From Alteromonas sp. KUL42 (GTDB lineage Bacteria > Pseudomonadota > Gammaproteobacteria > Enterobacterales > Alteromonadaceae), in contig NZ_BJKK01000013.1 of the NCBI RefSeq assembly GCF_006538325.1, positions 1 to 64,000 on the forward strand: a stretch of DNA of 64,000 nt, given 5' to 3'. This document shows positions 47,541-57,417 of this stretch, one piece after another; position 1 is the stretch's first letter; the number at the start of each line of letters is the position of its first letter. A model generated the notes under the pieces. It did no database searches. It worked only from the letters and a program-made list of their open reading frames with translations, and had not been told where the DNA came from. The position numbers were made by a program, and so were the translations under genes.

Positions 47541-48281
47541 ATGAGCAAAGGAAGCCAATTTTCAATACATTGTCAGAATTGCAGTTTTAGTCATTTGTGT
47601 TTGCCAGTGGCCCTTAATAAAACTGAAATTGAATCTCTTGACGACATAATCGAGCGTAAAAAGCCGCTTCACAAAGGTGATACGCTAATTCAAACTGGCG
47701 ACACTTTTCGTTCGCTTTTTGCAGTACGTACAGGTTCATTTAAGTCGTTTGTAACAAATAAAGAAGGTGAAGAACAGATCACTGGGTTTCATTTCCCAGG
47801 TGATATTATTGGCTTTGATGCTTTACGAGAAAGCAAACACCAAAGTTATACGCAAGCGCTAGAAACAGCTATGGTTTGTGAGTTACCTTATGAAACGCTT
47901 GATGAAATGTCGGTGCAATTCCCCAAATTACGCCATCAAATCATGAGCTTTATGAGTGCTGAAATTAAGCAAGATCACGACATGATCATGCTGCTAAATA
48001 AACGCACGGCTGAAGAAAGATTGTTGTATTTTATTTCTCATCTGTCCCAACGTTTTGAAGAACGCGGCTTTTCACATCGTGAATTTCACCTAACGATGAC
48101 GAGAAATGAAATAGGTAATTATCTTGGTCTAACAATTGAAACCATCAGCCGTTTGCTAAGCCGCTTCCAAAAAGAAGAGATCATTAAAGTAGACGGTAAG
48201 CTTATTACCGTTTTAGATTTTGACCGCTTAAACAGCAAGCTTGAAGCACTTAACGGGCCAAGCATCGTTTGCAATAGCTAA
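47541..48281 (+). CDS. fnr: Fnr-type oxygen-responsive regulator (EtrA-like)
   Basis: The 246-residue CRP/FNR protein has the four cysteines that hold the oxygen-labile 4Fe-4S cluster: C11, C14 and C20 ([12 protein letters not shown]) and C113 (AMVCELP). The recognition helix [12 protein letters not shown] keeps E, S and R of the Fnr specificity pattern, so TTGAT-N4-ATCAA sites are expected. The ATG at 47541 is preferred over a GTG at 47529. It closes the cco cluster, and the FNR box at 39789 implies that it controls this cluster. Position and order match the etrA region of Shewanella. Confidence 0.96.
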   Translation: MSKGSQFSIHCQNCSFSHLCLPVALNKTEIESLDDIIERKKPLHKGDTLIQTGDTFRSLFAVRTGSFKSFVTNKEGEEQITGFHFPGDIIGFDALRESKHQSYTQALETAMVCELPYETLDEMSVQFPKLRHQIMSFMSAEIKQDHDMIMLLNKRTAEERLLYFISHLSQRFEERGFSHREFHLTMTRNEIGNYLGLTIETISRLLSRFQKEEIIKVDGKLITVLDFDRLNSKLEALNGPSIVCNS

Positions 48282-48301
48282 TCAGCACACTCAATTCACG
48301 C

Positions 48302-48335
48302 TAAGAGGGCGTTTCTTCGCCCTCTTATCTTTAAT
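48302..48335 (+). terminator. Rho-independent terminator after fnr
   Basis: TAAGAGGGCG and CGCCCTCTTA form a 10-bp stem with a 6-nt loop, followed by TCTTTAATATCTT. Confidence 0.88.
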
Positions 48336-48451
48336 ATCTTCCGTCGATTTCCTCTTTCATAAATAAACGCTTAATTGACCTAGAACAACTTACGTTTTCG
48401 CTAATGTCTATTACACTTAGTACATAAGGTATCGCTTTTAAGGGAAACTAT

Positions 48452-49372
48452 ATGATTGAGTGTAAACATATTCTAGCCGTAGTAGACGCAGAGCGGGACA
48501 ATCAACCAGCATTAAGTCGAGCCTATGAGCTTGCCGAAAAAACGGGTGCTTCTGTTACTGCTATGATGGTTGTTTATGACTTGTCTTATGATATGACCAC
48601 CATGTTAAACCCTGATGAACGAGAAGCGATGCGCGATGTGGTAACCAACGATCATGCTCAGTGGCTCGCGGAAAGTTTAAGTAAACTCGGCTTCCCGAAT
48701 ACGGATATTGTGGTTGAGTGGAATAACCGTGCTTATGAAGCCATTATTCACTACGCCATTCACAATAAAATAGACATGCTAGTAAAGGCAACTAAAAAGC
48801 ATGACGATTTATCTTCTGTGATATTTACCCCAACCGATTGGCATTTAATGCGGAAGTGCCCCTGTCCAGTTCTATTAGTTAAAGATCACGACTGGCCAGA
48901 AGATGGTGAAATTGTTGCTGCTGTCAATGTAGGAAGCGAAGACGATGAACACGCGGCATTGAACGACAAGATAACTACAATAGCCAATGACTATGCTAGT
49001 TTGTTAAAAGGCAGTGTTAACCTCGTCAATAGTTTTCCCTCTACACCTTTAAATATTGCGATTGAAGTCCCAGAATTTGACCCAGACACTTATTACAATG
49101 CGGTAAAAAATCATCACGAAAAAGAAATGAAAGCCCATGCACTGAAGTACGGTGTTCCTGACAATAAGTGTTTTGTTAAGGAAGGACTCCCCGAAAAGGT
49201 CATTCCCCAAGTCGCTAAAGACTTAGATGCAGAGCTTGTCATCATTGGTACGGTGGGCCGTGTGGGCATTTCGGCTGCGCTAATTGGTAACACTGCAGAA
49301 CACGTGATTGACGAGCTTAATTGTGATGTACTTGCACTAAAACCAGAGGGGTTTGTGTCGCCAATAAATTAA
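48452..49372 (+). CDS. uspE: Tandem-domain universal stress protein UspE
   Basis: The 306-residue protein is made of two Usp domains, with KHILAVVDAERDNQPALSRA at the start and a C-terminal nucleotide-binding-like motif IGTVGRVGISAALIGNTAEHVI. UspE acts in stress resistance and cell-cell aggregation in enterobacteria. The motif GxxGxxG is partly kept only in the second domain. It follows fnr as in many gammaproteobacteria. A degenerate FNR-like sequence (TTGACCTAGAACAA, 48375-48388, two mismatches) precedes it. Confidence 0.93.
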   Translation: MIECKHILAVVDAERDNQPALSRAYELAEKTGASVTAMMVVYDLSYDMTTMLNPDEREAMRDVVTNDHAQWLAESLSKLGFPNTDIVVEWNNRAYEAIIHYAIHNKIDMLVKATKKHDDLSSVIFTPTDWHLMRKCPCPVLLVKDHDWPEDGEIVAAVNVGSEDDEHAALNDKITTIANDYASLLKGSVNLVNSFPSTPLNIAIEVPEFDPDTYYNAVKNHHEKEMKAHALKYGVPDNKCFVKEGLPEKVIPQVAKDLDAELVIIGTVGRVGISAALIGNTAEHVIDELNCDVLALKPEGFVSPIN

Positions 49373-49445
49373 CCCCACAAGCATGGTTTAAAAAAGGGGC
49401 TTTATTGTATAATGTTGGTTTTAGAATAAACCAAGCAAGTTAATT

Positions 49446-50396
49446 ATGAGTTTAAGCACAAACAGTGCTAATACCGCGCCATTGACCGCGTCGGAAAGTA
49501 AGCAAAAATACAACTTTAATAAGCTCCAAAAGCGCCTGCGCCGCAATGTTGGTAAAGCCATAGGCGATTTTGGGATGATCGAAAACAATGACAAAGTCAT
49601 GGTGTGCTTGTCTGGCGGTAAAGACAGTTACACCATGCTTGATATTTTATTGTTTTTAAAAAAGATAGCCCCTATTCACTTTGATATCGTTGCTGTTAAC
49701 TTAGACCAAAAACAGCCTGGTTTTCCAGAGCACATTTTGCCAGAGTACCTAGACAGCATTGGTGTCGATTATAAAATCGTCGAAGAAGATACCTACTCAA
49801 TCGTAAAAGATAAAATCCCCGAAGGTAAAACCACGTGCTCTTTATGTTCACGCCTTCGTCGCGGGATTTTGTATCGTACAGCAAAAGAATTGGGTGCGAC
49901 CAAAATTGCCCTTGGCCATCACAGAGACGATATGCTGGAAACCTTCTTTTTGAATATGTTTCACGGCGGTAAACTTAAATCGATGCCACCAAAACTGGTA
50001 AGTGACAACGGTGAACACATCGTCATTCGACCACTGGCTTACTGCACGGAAAAAGACATAGAAAAATACTCTCAGGCAGCTGAGTTCCCCATCATTCCTT
50101 GTAACCTTTGTGGTTCACAAGAGAACTTACAACGCCAAAACATTAAAGCCATGTTACAAGACTGGAACCGTCGATTTCCTGGTCGTATCGAGTCAATGTT
50201 TCGCGCGTTGCAAAACGTTGCACCATCACACCTTGTCGATAGTAATCTATATGATTTCAAATCAATTACCACCCATGATGGCCCAGTAGAAGACGGTGAT
50301 ATAGGGTTTGATCAACCTACCTTCTCAACTAATGTAGAAAACGCAATTGGTGCTGATGATACAATTGAAATAGTTAATATAATGGAACCCAAATAA
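49446..50396 (+). CDS. ttcA: tRNA-cytidine(32) 2-sulfurtransferase TtcA
   Basis: The 316-residue ATP-PPase has the PP-loop [13 protein letters not shown] (about residue 56) and two CxxC pairs, CSLC and CNLC, which hold the 4Fe-4S cluster of TtcA. It thiolates C32 in several tRNAs. The [22 protein letters not shown] segment is family specific. The patatin-like gene starts at the base after its stop, so the two are co-transcribed. Confidence 0.96.
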   Translation: MSLSTNSANTAPLTASESKQKYNFNKLQKRLRRNVGKAIGDFGMIENNDKVMVCLSGGKDSYTMLDILLFLKKIAPIHFDIVAVNLDQKQPGFPEHILPEYLDSIGVDYKIVEEDTYSIVKDKIPEGKTTCSLCSRLRRGILYRTAKELGATKIALGHHRDDMLETFFLNMFHGGKLKSMPPKLVSDNGEHIVIRPLAYCTEKDIEKYSQAAEFPIIPCNLCGSQENLQRQNIKAMLQDWNRRFPGRIESMFRALQNVAPSHLVDSNLYDFKSITTHDGPVEDGDIGFDQPTFSTNVENAIGADDTIEIVNIMEPK

Positions 50397-51434
50397 ATGA
50401 AGATAGGACTTGCGTTAGGTGCAGGAGCAGCGAGAGGCTGGACTCATATTGGTATTATTGAAGCGCTGGAAAAGCTTGGAATAAAAATTGATGTGGTTGC
50501 AGGTTGCTCCATTGGTGCATATGTTGGTGCTGCCTACGCAAGTGGAAAACTAGAAGGGTTAAAAGAGTGGGCTTGTTCATTAAGTGACTGGCAAGTACTT
50601 GCACTTATGGGTGTTGGATTACGCCGTGGCGGTATTGCCAGCGGTCAAAAGGTATTTGATAAACTGGCAAGCGAGTTTTGTGTGGAGCACTACGAAGACA
50701 TGCTCAAGCCTTTTGCTTCTGTGGCTACCGATTTATATACCGGTCGTGAGGTCGTTTTCAATTCAGGCCCCATTGCAGATACTATTCAAGCTTCTTGCGC
50801 TATACCGGCGCTCTTCGCCCCTGTTGCTCATGGTGATAGATGGTTGGTGGATGGTGCTGTAGTTAACCCAGTTCCCGTTAATCTGTGTCGTCAATTAGGC
50901 GCCGACTTTGTTATTGCCGTCAACTTAAATGCCGATTTCAGACCGCTAAGATTAGAAAAACTTCGCCAAGATCACGAAGAAAATCAGCGTAAAACCGAAG
51001 ACTTTTTCACGAAGAGCCAAAATGTGCTTCGCCAATGGTTTTCACCTGACAACAAGCAAGACGACGGTAAACAGGAAGAGAAAAAGTTAGAAGACAAAGA
51101 CATTCAAAAAGAACAATCTTCGAGTACTGAAGATAATAACTCCGTTGCTTCCACACTTATTGAGACAGCCGAAGAACGAGTTACTGAAGTTCCCGCAAAG
51201 GTGAACAAGCGCAATCCGCCAGGCATTATGAGTGTGATGAGTAGTTCGCTTGAAATTCTACAGGCTCGCGTTACGCGTTCTAGATTGGCTGGTGATCCGC
51301 CAGATATTCTAATCGAGCCCCAGCTAACTGATGTGGGAATAATGGAATTTCACCGCGCTAAAGAATTGTGCGAGAAAGGTGAAGAAACTATCACCCGCCT
51401 CGCAGAACAAATACGCTATCAGTTATTAACTTGA
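50397..51434 (+). CDS. Patatin-like phospholipase, RssA-like, with acidic insert
   Basis: The N-terminal 180 residues have the patatin oxyanion loop ALGAGAARGW, nucleophile GCSIGAYVG (GxSxG) and the second catalytic Asp in VDGAVVNPVPV. They resemble RssA/YchK and predict serine lipid hydrolase activity. A charged low-complexity stretch at about residues 200-275 (rich in K, E, D, Q and S) splits this core from a final block (PDILIEPQLTDVGIMEFHRA) shared by the family. The insert is probably a disordered linker. Starts on the base after ttcA and overlaps the convergent DUF2987 gene by nine bases. Confidence 0.9.
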   Translation: MKIGLALGAGAARGWTHIGIIEALEKLGIKIDVVAGCSIGAYVGAAYASGKLEGLKEWACSLSDWQVLALMGVGLRRGGIASGQKVFDKLASEFCVEHYEDMLKPFASVATDLYTGREVVFNSGPIADTIQASCAIPALFAPVAHGDRWLVDGAVVNPVPVNLCRQLGADFVIAVNLNADFRPLRLEKLRQDHEENQRKTEDFFTKSQNVLRQWFSPDNKQDDGKQEEKKLEDKDIQKEQSSSTEDNNSVASTLIETAEERVTEVPAKVNKRNPPGIMSVMSSSLEILQARVTRSRLAGDPPDILIEPQLTDVGIMEFHRAKELCEKGEETITRLAEQIRYQLLT

Positions 51435-52061
51435 TGCAATAGCCGTGATACGCAATGGCGCTTTGGGAAGGGTAATGCCTTTAGAAGCGCTAATTGCATC
51501 TTGTTCAATTCGCAGAACACCATTAGTGATTTCATATCCCTGTGGAGTAATAAAGTCGAGCTCTTTATCATCGAAATGGATCATCAAGCCTGTAACCGTG
51601 GGCATTAAAAATGATAGGAAACTTCCCATTTCATTAAAGAAAGCTTCGTATTGTCCATACAAAAAATTAAGATCGTCCTTGCTGTAGTATTGCTTTAAAT
51701 ATTCGGATTTTGTTTCCAATTGTACTGACATATCACAGACATTAGCAGGCTCATCAAGCGCAATACTGACCAATGCATTGGCGAGTTTCAGCGCTTTTTC
51801 ATTTGGCACAGCAAAACGTCCTTCGTCGCTAACGGTAAGAGGTAAGGTTTTTTTGTCTGTAACTATTGCAGCCTCTTTAATACCACACAGTCTACCCTCG
51901 CCTACGCGTATAAAACCAAATGCAAACTGAAGTGCTTGGGTATCTTCGTTATCAAGCTTCTTTACATGACTATAGAAGCGGCTGTATTCCACACCTATGG
52001 TTTCGGCGTAAGAAACTGCACTGGTAACAAGTAACGCCATAAATAAAGTGGCACGTATCAT
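51426..52061 (-). CDS. DUF2987-like exported protein
   Basis: The 211-residue protein begins with a signal peptide (MIRATLFMALLVTSAVSYAE) and is probably periplasmic. VEYSRFYSHVKKLDNEDTQ and two cysteines (residues about 59 and 108) are its main features. I place it in DUF2987 by resemblance and by its habitual position beside a glucosaminidase gene, with moderate certainty. Its ATG overlaps the stop of the glucosaminidase gene by four bases (ATGA), so the two are coupled. Confidence 0.75.
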   Translation of the reverse strand: MIRATLFMALLVTSAVSYAETIGVEYSRFYSHVKKLDNEDTQALQFAFGFIRVGEGRLCGIKEAAIVTDKKTLPLTVSDEGRFAVPNEKALKLANALVSIALDEPANVCDMSVQLETKSEYLKQYYSKDDLNFLYGQYEAFFNEMGSFLSFLMPTVTGLMIHFDDKELDFITPQGYEITNGVLRIEQDAISASKGITLPKAPLRITAIASS

Positions 52062-52852
52062 TCTGATAAAAACTCCTCGTTAAAACGGATCATATCTTGA
52101 AGCTCTTCAACATAAGCGGCTCCACGCTCTGAATAATTCATTAAACCTTCTGCCAACGCGACACCTGTAATTGGAATTTGATTAGCTCTTAGACGACTGC
52201 GTATTTCGCGTAAATCAGCATAGGCATCATGACGATTTAAGTTACGCATATAAGTATAAGTGGCGCGGGACAAACTATTAAATTTAGCCACTTCATGAGA
52301 AGCCCCATCATTGCGTTGACTGGGTACAAATCCACACCCTTTAGAAAAGCACCAAAGGCCAAAGAAATTATACCCCTGTCGAGCAAATCGACTGGTGCCC
52401 CATGCTGACTCATTGGCAGCCTGAACCAAAACCAGTTCTGCGGGTAGAATATCTATTTTTTGCAATAGTGCAAGTAAACGCCCCTGAAGTGATTTTGACT
52501 GTTTTACACGGTATTCTTCTTCTAACCAAGCAATGCGACTTAAGTCCTCTTCAGACAGTGACTCTTCAGCCAAAATCTTTCTATACAAGGTTTGAACGTA
52601 GTGACGTAGCGTCAGCAAATAAGCATTTTGCTTGTCAACTTCCGGTTTCAAATAAGCAAAAAAAGCAGCTTTCTTTTCTTTTACATCAGTATATTTAGAA
52701 AAATCAGGGACAGGCTTTTTAGCCTCTACAGTTTGAGGGACATCTAAAATGTCAGGCGCTTCTTCGGTAAAAATAATGGCATTAATAACAATAACGGCCA
52801 ATACCGCTAATGTTATTAATACAATTTTTAACGTTTCGCGTTTATGCATCAA
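52058..52852 (-). CDS. Glucosaminidase domain protein (Bax-like)
   Basis: The 264-residue protein has one N-terminal membrane anchor (IVLITLAVLAVIVINAIIF) and a C-terminal glucosaminidase/lysozyme-like fold with the catalytic-Glu segment AANESAWGTSRFARQGYNFFGLW, and the cysteine pair CFSKGC. Such proteins cleave the GlcNAc-MurNAc bond in peptidoglycan on the periplasmic side. It is followed by DUF2987 with a 4-base overlap and preceded by a membrane protein gene with an 11-base overlap. Confidence 0.9.
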   Translation of the reverse strand: MMHKRETLKIVLITLAVLAVIVINAIIFTEEAPDILDVPQTVEAKKPVPDFSKYTDVKEKKAAFFAYLKPEVDKQNAYLLTLRHYVQTLYRKILAEESLSEEDLSRIAWLEEEYRVKQSKSLQGRLLALLQKIDILPAELVLVQAANESAWGTSRFARQGYNFFGLWCFSKGCGFVPSQRNDGASHEVAKFNSLSRATYTYMRNLNRHDAYADLREIRSRLRANQIPITGVALAEGLMNYSERGAAYVEELQDMIRFNEEFLSE

Positions 52853-53573
52853 AACTCGACTCGTTTACACCGTTATTTAATGTTGAAACACCTTCACTGC
52901 TATCGCCTGCTAACTCTTGATAGAGCAACCCAGTAATACTAAAGTAAAACGGCAACACCCAGATAAGCGAGAAACCCAAAGTAAATGGTACGGTTATAAA
53001 CAACAGAATAATAACCGCATAAATACTCACTAGTTGTTTCCAATAGGCGTTAAAAAGTCTGCATGAAAGTATAATAGCGCTAATAGGTGTTAGCTTTTTA
53101 TCCGCGACAAGCATTAGCGAAAAAGTACTAGCCAGATAGAAATAAATACCTGGTATTAGCAGTAACATCATACCCAATTGAACAAGTATGCTATTGATAA
53201 GTTGCGTAAGCGCTAATAAAAAAATCAGTGGAAAATACTGAAAAGTCGAAAACACCGTTATTTTATGCCCTCTTGCTTGACTTACGCCCATCATATAAAG
53301 CCCAGAGAGCAGCGGTGCTACTACACAAATTGCTACTATTTCAATTATCGATTGATGTTCAAATGTATAGGTGCCATCGTCGTGAATGGTGATAAATGGC
53401 TGGACAATAATACCTAACACAACAAAGGTGAGAAAAAGTACAACACAGCCTTGCAATAATGAACCAAAATTCATTTTAGTAAGAGACGCGGCTTTTCTGA
53501 GCAATCCTTTAACATCAAATTGGTATTGTTTTGCAAGCGTCTGATTTATACGCCCAGTATTTACTTCTTTCAC
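52842..53573 (-). CDS. Polytopic membrane protein, YciC/UPF0259-like
   Basis: The 243-residue protein has about six helices (for example LLQGCVVLFLTFVVLGIIV and VSIYAVIILLFITVPFTLG). The block LGMMLLLIPGIYFYLASTFSLML resembles a pattern common in the UPF0259/YciC and related GPDP-membrane families. No catalytic motif is seen. It is translationally coupled to the glucosaminidase gene, so a cell-envelope role is possible. The family assignment is tentative. Confidence 0.7.
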   Translation of the reverse strand: MKEVNTGRINQTLAKQYQFDVKGLLRKAASLTKMNFGSLLQGCVVLFLTFVVLGIIVQPFITIHDDGTYTFEHQSIIEIVAICVVAPLLSGLYMMGVSQARGHKITVFSTFQYFPLIFLLALTQLINSILVQLGMMLLLIPGIYFYLASTFSLMLVADKKLTPISAIILSCRLFNAYWKQLVSIYAVIILLFITVPFTLGFSLIWVLPFYFSITGLLYQELAGDSSEGVSTLNNGVNESSFDA

Positions 53574-53667
53574 AAAACTCTCTTATTAATTCAATAAACC
53601 TTGAGGATTATATCAACTTACTTAAAAAACTTGCTGCGACACAGATGTAAACTATTGATTTGTTGAC

Positions 53668-54294
53668 CTAACCAATAACTAGTTTTGCCGCGAGCCCAAC
53701 TAAAAGTACTCCCATGGCTCTGTCTAACCAATATCCTTTTTTACCGATAAAATCTGCTACTTTACTAGTGCTTAACATATAAGATAGGAAGCAAAACCAC
53801 AGACCCGTAGCAATGGCTAAGTAAATACCATACATCAGCTTTACCGTGAAGGGCGTTTCAATATTGATAATGGCGGTGAACAAAGACAAGAAAAACAACG
53901 TTGCCTTAGGGTTTAATCCATTTGTTAAAAAGCCCATCCAAAGTGCTTTTTTGGCTGATATTAATGGCTTCTTTTCGTTTTGGATAGTGGATTCTCCATC
54001 CTTAGGCGGTCCACTTCGTAGTGCTCCAAAAGCTAAAAACAGTAAATATGCTGCCGCCAAATAGCTAAAGGCTTGATACAACCATGGTGTAGTAGCAATG
54101 ACCACACTCAAGCCAACTAACGAATAGGCTACGTGAAGCAATATGGCCAAACCAACGCCAATGCTTGTGTAAATAGCAATGCGTCGACCATAGGCCACAC
54201 TGTTTCTGACAACCACCGCAAAGTCGGGGCCGGGACTCGCCACCGCAACAAGGTGTACCAAAGCGATAGTTAAAAATTCATTCATGTACTGCAT
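53668..54294 (-). CDS. LysE/RhtB-family amino-acid exporter
   Basis: The 208-residue protein has the family opening AVASPGPDFAVVVRNSVAYGRR and six helices, and the closing block YWLDRAMGVLLVGLAAKLV. It probably exports an amino acid or related metabolite; the substrate is unknown. The ATG at 54294 has AGGAGG eight bases upstream, which settles the start against a second ATG three codons later. Lies directly after cobB on the same strand. Confidence 0.92.
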   Translation of the reverse strand: MQYMNEFLTIALVHLVAVASPGPDFAVVVRNSVAYGRRIAIYTSIGVGLAILLHVAYSLVGLSVVIATTPWLYQAFSYLAAAYLLFLAFGALRSGPPKDGESTIQNEKKPLISAKKALWMGFLTNGLNPKATLFFLSLFTAIINIETPFTVKLMYGIYLAIATGLWFCFLSYMLSTSKVADFIGKKGYWLDRAMGVLLVGLAAKLVIG

Positions 54295-54306
54295 GTAGTG
54301 CGCCTC

Positions 54307-55023
54307 CTAAAGCGCATAGTGAGAAATTAGCGAATCGACTAATTCAGGGATGACAACAGATGCAGCCCCCGTTAGTGACTCGTCGAACAACGCATTGGTT
54401 GCGCTGGGGGCTAGATTTGCTTCAATAGTATGAGCCCCCACTTCTTTAGCAACTTGTACAAAGCCGGCAGCAGGATAAACATTACCTGAAGTACCAATTG
54501 CTATAAAAATATCACATTGCGCAAGTGCATCGTAAATGGCATCCATGTGAATTGGCATTTCCCCAAACCACACAATATCGGGGCGTAATGTGGGGCGCGT
54601 ACAACAAGGGCAACGGGTGGTGTGATCAAATGACGATGACCATGGAAAACACTTACCGGTTATTGCGCAGCGCGCAGATAACAACTCGCCATGCATATGA
54701 AAAACCGTTTTACTCCCCCCACGTTCATGCAAATTATCAACATTCTGAGTAACCAACATTAGGTTACCTTGAAAGGTTTCTTCTAGGCGAGCCAACGCGC
54801 TGTGTGCACTATTTGGCTTTACTGATTCCGCCTGCAGTTGGGCTCGTCTTGCATTGTAAAAGCGATAGACTAAACTGGGGTTGCGCTCAAATGCTTCAGG
54901 GGTGGCAACATCTTCTATGCGATGATCTTCCCACAAACCATCGTTATCTCTGAATGTTCTTATGCCTGACTCGGCTGAAATGCCAGCCCCCGTAAGTATT
55001 ACAATACGAGGTAATTTATTCAT
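54307..55023 (-). CDS. cobB: NAD-dependent protein deacylase CobB (sirtuin)
   Basis: The sirtuin NAD site [22 protein letters not shown], the catalytic [11 protein letters not shown] and HMHGEL, and four zinc cysteines (CAITGKC and CPCC) are all present. The residues Y and R in FYNARRAQL are those that let CobB/SIRT5-type enzymes take succinyl-lysine as well as acetyl-lysine. About 238 residues from the ATG at 55023; a GTG at 55041 is an alternative start. It clusters with lysE-like and sseA genes on the same strand. Confidence 0.95.
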   Translation of the reverse strand: MNKLPRIVILTGAGISAESGIRTFRDNDGLWEDHRIEDVATPEAFERNPSLVYRFYNARRAQLQAESVKPNSAHSALARLEETFQGNLMLVTQNVDNLHERGGSKTVFHMHGELLSARCAITGKCFPWSSSFDHTTRCPCCTRPTLRPDIVWFGEMPIHMDAIYDALAQCDIFIAIGTSGNVYPAAGFVQVAKEVGAHTIEANLAPSATNALFDESLTGAASVVIPELVDSLISHYAL

Positions 55024-55046
55024 TTTTTTCAATGCAATCACTCGTT

Positions 55047-55874
55047 TTAGTCAATAACTACAGGATATTGATTATTTGCCCCCCATTGTGACCAAGAACC
55101 ATCGTAAACCGCCACGTCAGTTGCACCACACAGCAGTGCTGCATAGCCAATGATACAAGCAGTGATCCCTGAACCACAGGTACATATAATGGGTTTTGAG
55201 AGGTCTATATTTGCCTTATCAAACACGTCTTTTAATTCAGTAACAGGTAAAAAGTGGTTGTTCTTTAACAGTTCAGTAAATGGAATATTGAAAGCCCCGG
55301 GCATGTGCCCAGAACGCAAACCTTCTCTGGGCTCAGGAATTTCTCCGTGAAATCGAGGTTTGCTTCTGGCATCGATTATTTGAACATCACTATTTAATGA
55401 CTCTACAACGGTGTTTGCATCAACAAACCAGTTCGATTGAGGATTTGCTTGGTATGTATTTTGACTTGCTTGGCTAGTCTCTGATACGGGCAGTCCTGCC
55501 GTCTTCCATGCGGGTTGACCACCGTCTAACAGGTAGGCTTCGTTATGTCCCACCGACTTTAGCATCCACCATACACGCGGTGCACTGTATATGCCGCGAG
55601 TGTCGTAGACGACAACCGGAGTATTTTGTGTGATCCCTTTTTTACCCAAATAGTCAGCAAAAGCAGTGGCTGATGGCATAGTATGGGGAAGTGCTATTGC
55701 ATGATCACTTCCCTCTTTATCAAGATCTACATCAACCGAACTTGGTAACACAAACGCATCTCTAGCATCTGGCGCGCTTGTGACTGGGTCGTCCATAACG
55801 GCACGAACTAAGGTTATAGGCTTGTCTTGCATTAATGCAGCAAGTTCACCCACTTGCAACAACGACGACGTCAT
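55047..55874 (-). CDS. sseA: 3-mercaptopyruvate sulfurtransferase SseA
   Basis: The 275-residue protein has two rhodanese domains. The active-site loop CGSGITAC in the second (CTCGSGITA) has the CGSGxTA form of mercaptopyruvate sulfurtransferases rather than the CRKGxTA of thiosulfate-specific rhodaneses. [15 protein letters not shown] [13 protein letters not shown] is the usual second-domain motif. It moves sulfur from 3-mercaptopyruvate to thiols or cyanide. Located between cobB and tpx. Confidence 0.93.
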   Translation of the reverse strand: MTSSLLQVGELAALMQDKPITLVRAVMDDPVTSAPDARDAFVLPSSVDVDLDKEGSDHAIALPHTMPSATAFADYLGKKGITQNTPVVVYDTRGIYSAPRVWWMLKSVGHNEAYLLDGGQPAWKTAGLPVSETSQASQNTYQANPQSNWFVDANTVVESLNSDVQIIDARSKPRFHGEIPEPREGLRSGHMPGAFNIPFTELLKNNHFLPVTELKDVFDKANIDLSKPIICTCGSGITACIIGYAALLCGATDVAVYDGSWSQWGANNQYPVVID

Positions 55875-55945
55875 AATACTTACCTGTGTTAACTGCCTAG
55901 CTATTCGGGCTGAATGAAATTAAAAATGGGAACAAACAGCAATAC

Positions 55946-56440
55946 TTACAGTACTGCTAATGCTGCCTCGTAATTCGGCTCTTCAGTGGTTTCTGCAACC
56001 TGTTCGGTATAAGTCACGTTACCATCACTGTTAATCACTACCACACTGCGTGACAGCAACCCAGTTAACGGTGCAGAAGTAAATGTTACACCATAATCAC
56101 TGCCAAATGTTGAACGAAAGGTAGAGCCAGTAATGACATTCTCAATGCCTTCTGCACCACAAAAGCGGCCAGCAGCAAACGGCAAATCAGCAGACACACA
56201 TATTACAATTGTGTTGTCTAAGTCAGCCGCTTTTTCATTAAACTTTCGTACTGATGTAGCGCAAGTACCTGTGTCAATAGATGGGAAAATATTAAGCACG
56301 ACGTTTTTCCCTGCCAACGACGAAAGCGATACTTCGCTTAGGTCTGCTTTCACAAGCGCAAAATCTGGGGCCTTTTCACCAACTTTTGGTAATTCGCCAG
56401 TGGTAGAAACGGTATTTCCTTGAAATGTAACTGATGCCAT
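55946..56440 (-). CDS. tpx: Thiol peroxidase Tpx
   Basis: The 164-residue atypical 2-Cys peroxiredoxin has the peroxidatic cysteine in [16 protein letters not shown] and the resolving cysteine in [10 protein letters not shown], and starts [20 protein letters not shown], close to E. coli Tpx. It reduces organic peroxides with thioredoxin. The ATG at 56440 has GGAG upstream (minus strand); the open frame reaching 56497 is not family-like. Confidence 0.96.
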   Translation of the reverse strand: MASVTFQGNTVSTTGELPKVGEKAPDFALVKADLSEVSLSSLAGKNVVLNIFPSIDTGTCATSVRKFNEKAADLDNTIVICVSADLPFAAGRFCGAEGIENVITGSTFRSTFGSDYGVTFTSAPLTGLLSRSVVVINSDGNVTYTEQVAETTEEPNYEAALAVL

Positions 56441-56538
56441 GGATATTCTCCTTAGTTTTGACTTGTTGATAGTGGCTATAATTCCATAGTTTCGCAACTA
56501 AATGACTCAATTAATCGCACCACTGTTGCACTTATCTT

Positions 56539-57228
56539 TCATTCATCCTTCACTTGCTGTGAAGCAAACGCGAGTTTATGTTGTAAATGGGGCTTCCCTT
56601 TCAGATATTCTCGCCTAAAAATATTAAAATAATGTGCCAATGTTTGCGCCCCTTTCTGTTCATTGGCCAATTCCAGCACGCTAATACCCACTTCAGCCGT
56701 GCAATGTTGAAATGCATGGGTAGATTCACGCAACAAGTAGTCAGAGGCCACATCTTGCGTTACCCCGAGCACAGGTAAGTCTTTTAAATATGGGCTTTTT
56801 ACAAACATTTTCTTTGCTTCACGCCATGTCCCATCAAGAAAAATAAACAACAATTTCTTATCCGTATCTAGTGGCGGTGTGGAAATACAACGGGATGGCT
56901 GGGCATATTCATGGGGGAATACAACGATAGGGAAATACGCATCATTTTTGAGCAAGGAAAGTAGCGCTGAGTCAGGCTCAGTTCTATTCCATAAAAACGC
57001 ATGATTGTCTTTTACAACATCCGCAATAAGACGCCCTGTATTGGTTGGCTTGTAATACTCCCCCTTGTACATCAGGAATAAAACTGCGACGCTGGTTTGT
57101 GGTGTGGGGCAATAGCCGCATATACAATTGCGAGTAGGCAGTAAACACGCATCGCACCGTATAACCTTGCTGCCTCTTGCGTTAAATGGGCGCGCTGCCT
57201 TTGTAAGCTCTTCAGCACGAAGCGACAT
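56539..57228 (-). CDS. DTW-domain tRNA-uridine aminocarboxypropyltransferase
   Basis: This protein of about 229 residues carries four cysteines at the start (CDACLLPTRNCICGYC) that probably bind zinc, and the DTW motif in FIFLDGTWREAKKMF with the SPYLKDLP that follows. YfiP/TapT-type DTW enzymes add the acp group from S-adenosylmethionine to uridine in tRNA (acp3U47). I start it at the ATG at 57228 (MSLRAEELTKAARPF); the frame is open to 57297 with a hydrophobic, unlike N-terminus. Confidence 0.9.
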   Translation of the reverse strand: MSLRAEELTKAARPFNARGSKVIRCDACLLPTRNCICGYCPTPQTSVAVLFLMYKGEYYKPTNTGRLIADVVKDNHAFLWNRTEPDSALLSLLKNDAYFPIVVFPHEYAQPSRCISTPPLDTDKKLLFIFLDGTWREAKKMFVKSPYLKDLPVLGVTQDVASDYLLRESTHAFQHCTAEVGISVLELANEQKGAQTLAHYFNIFRREYLKGKPHLQHKLAFASQQVKDE

Positions 57229-57417
57229 TACCGAATTCAAATTAATTAACTTTGTCACAAAAAATAAGGGCGAATCTAGCATAGTTTCAGGCCACACCCT
57301 AGCACAAGCCGGAACATTTTCTACAAATAATATCCTTACATATTCTCTAAGAAATTAATGATCATACAGGTATGATTTTGATATATTTTAATAAAATACC
57401 TACATGGAATAATAAAA

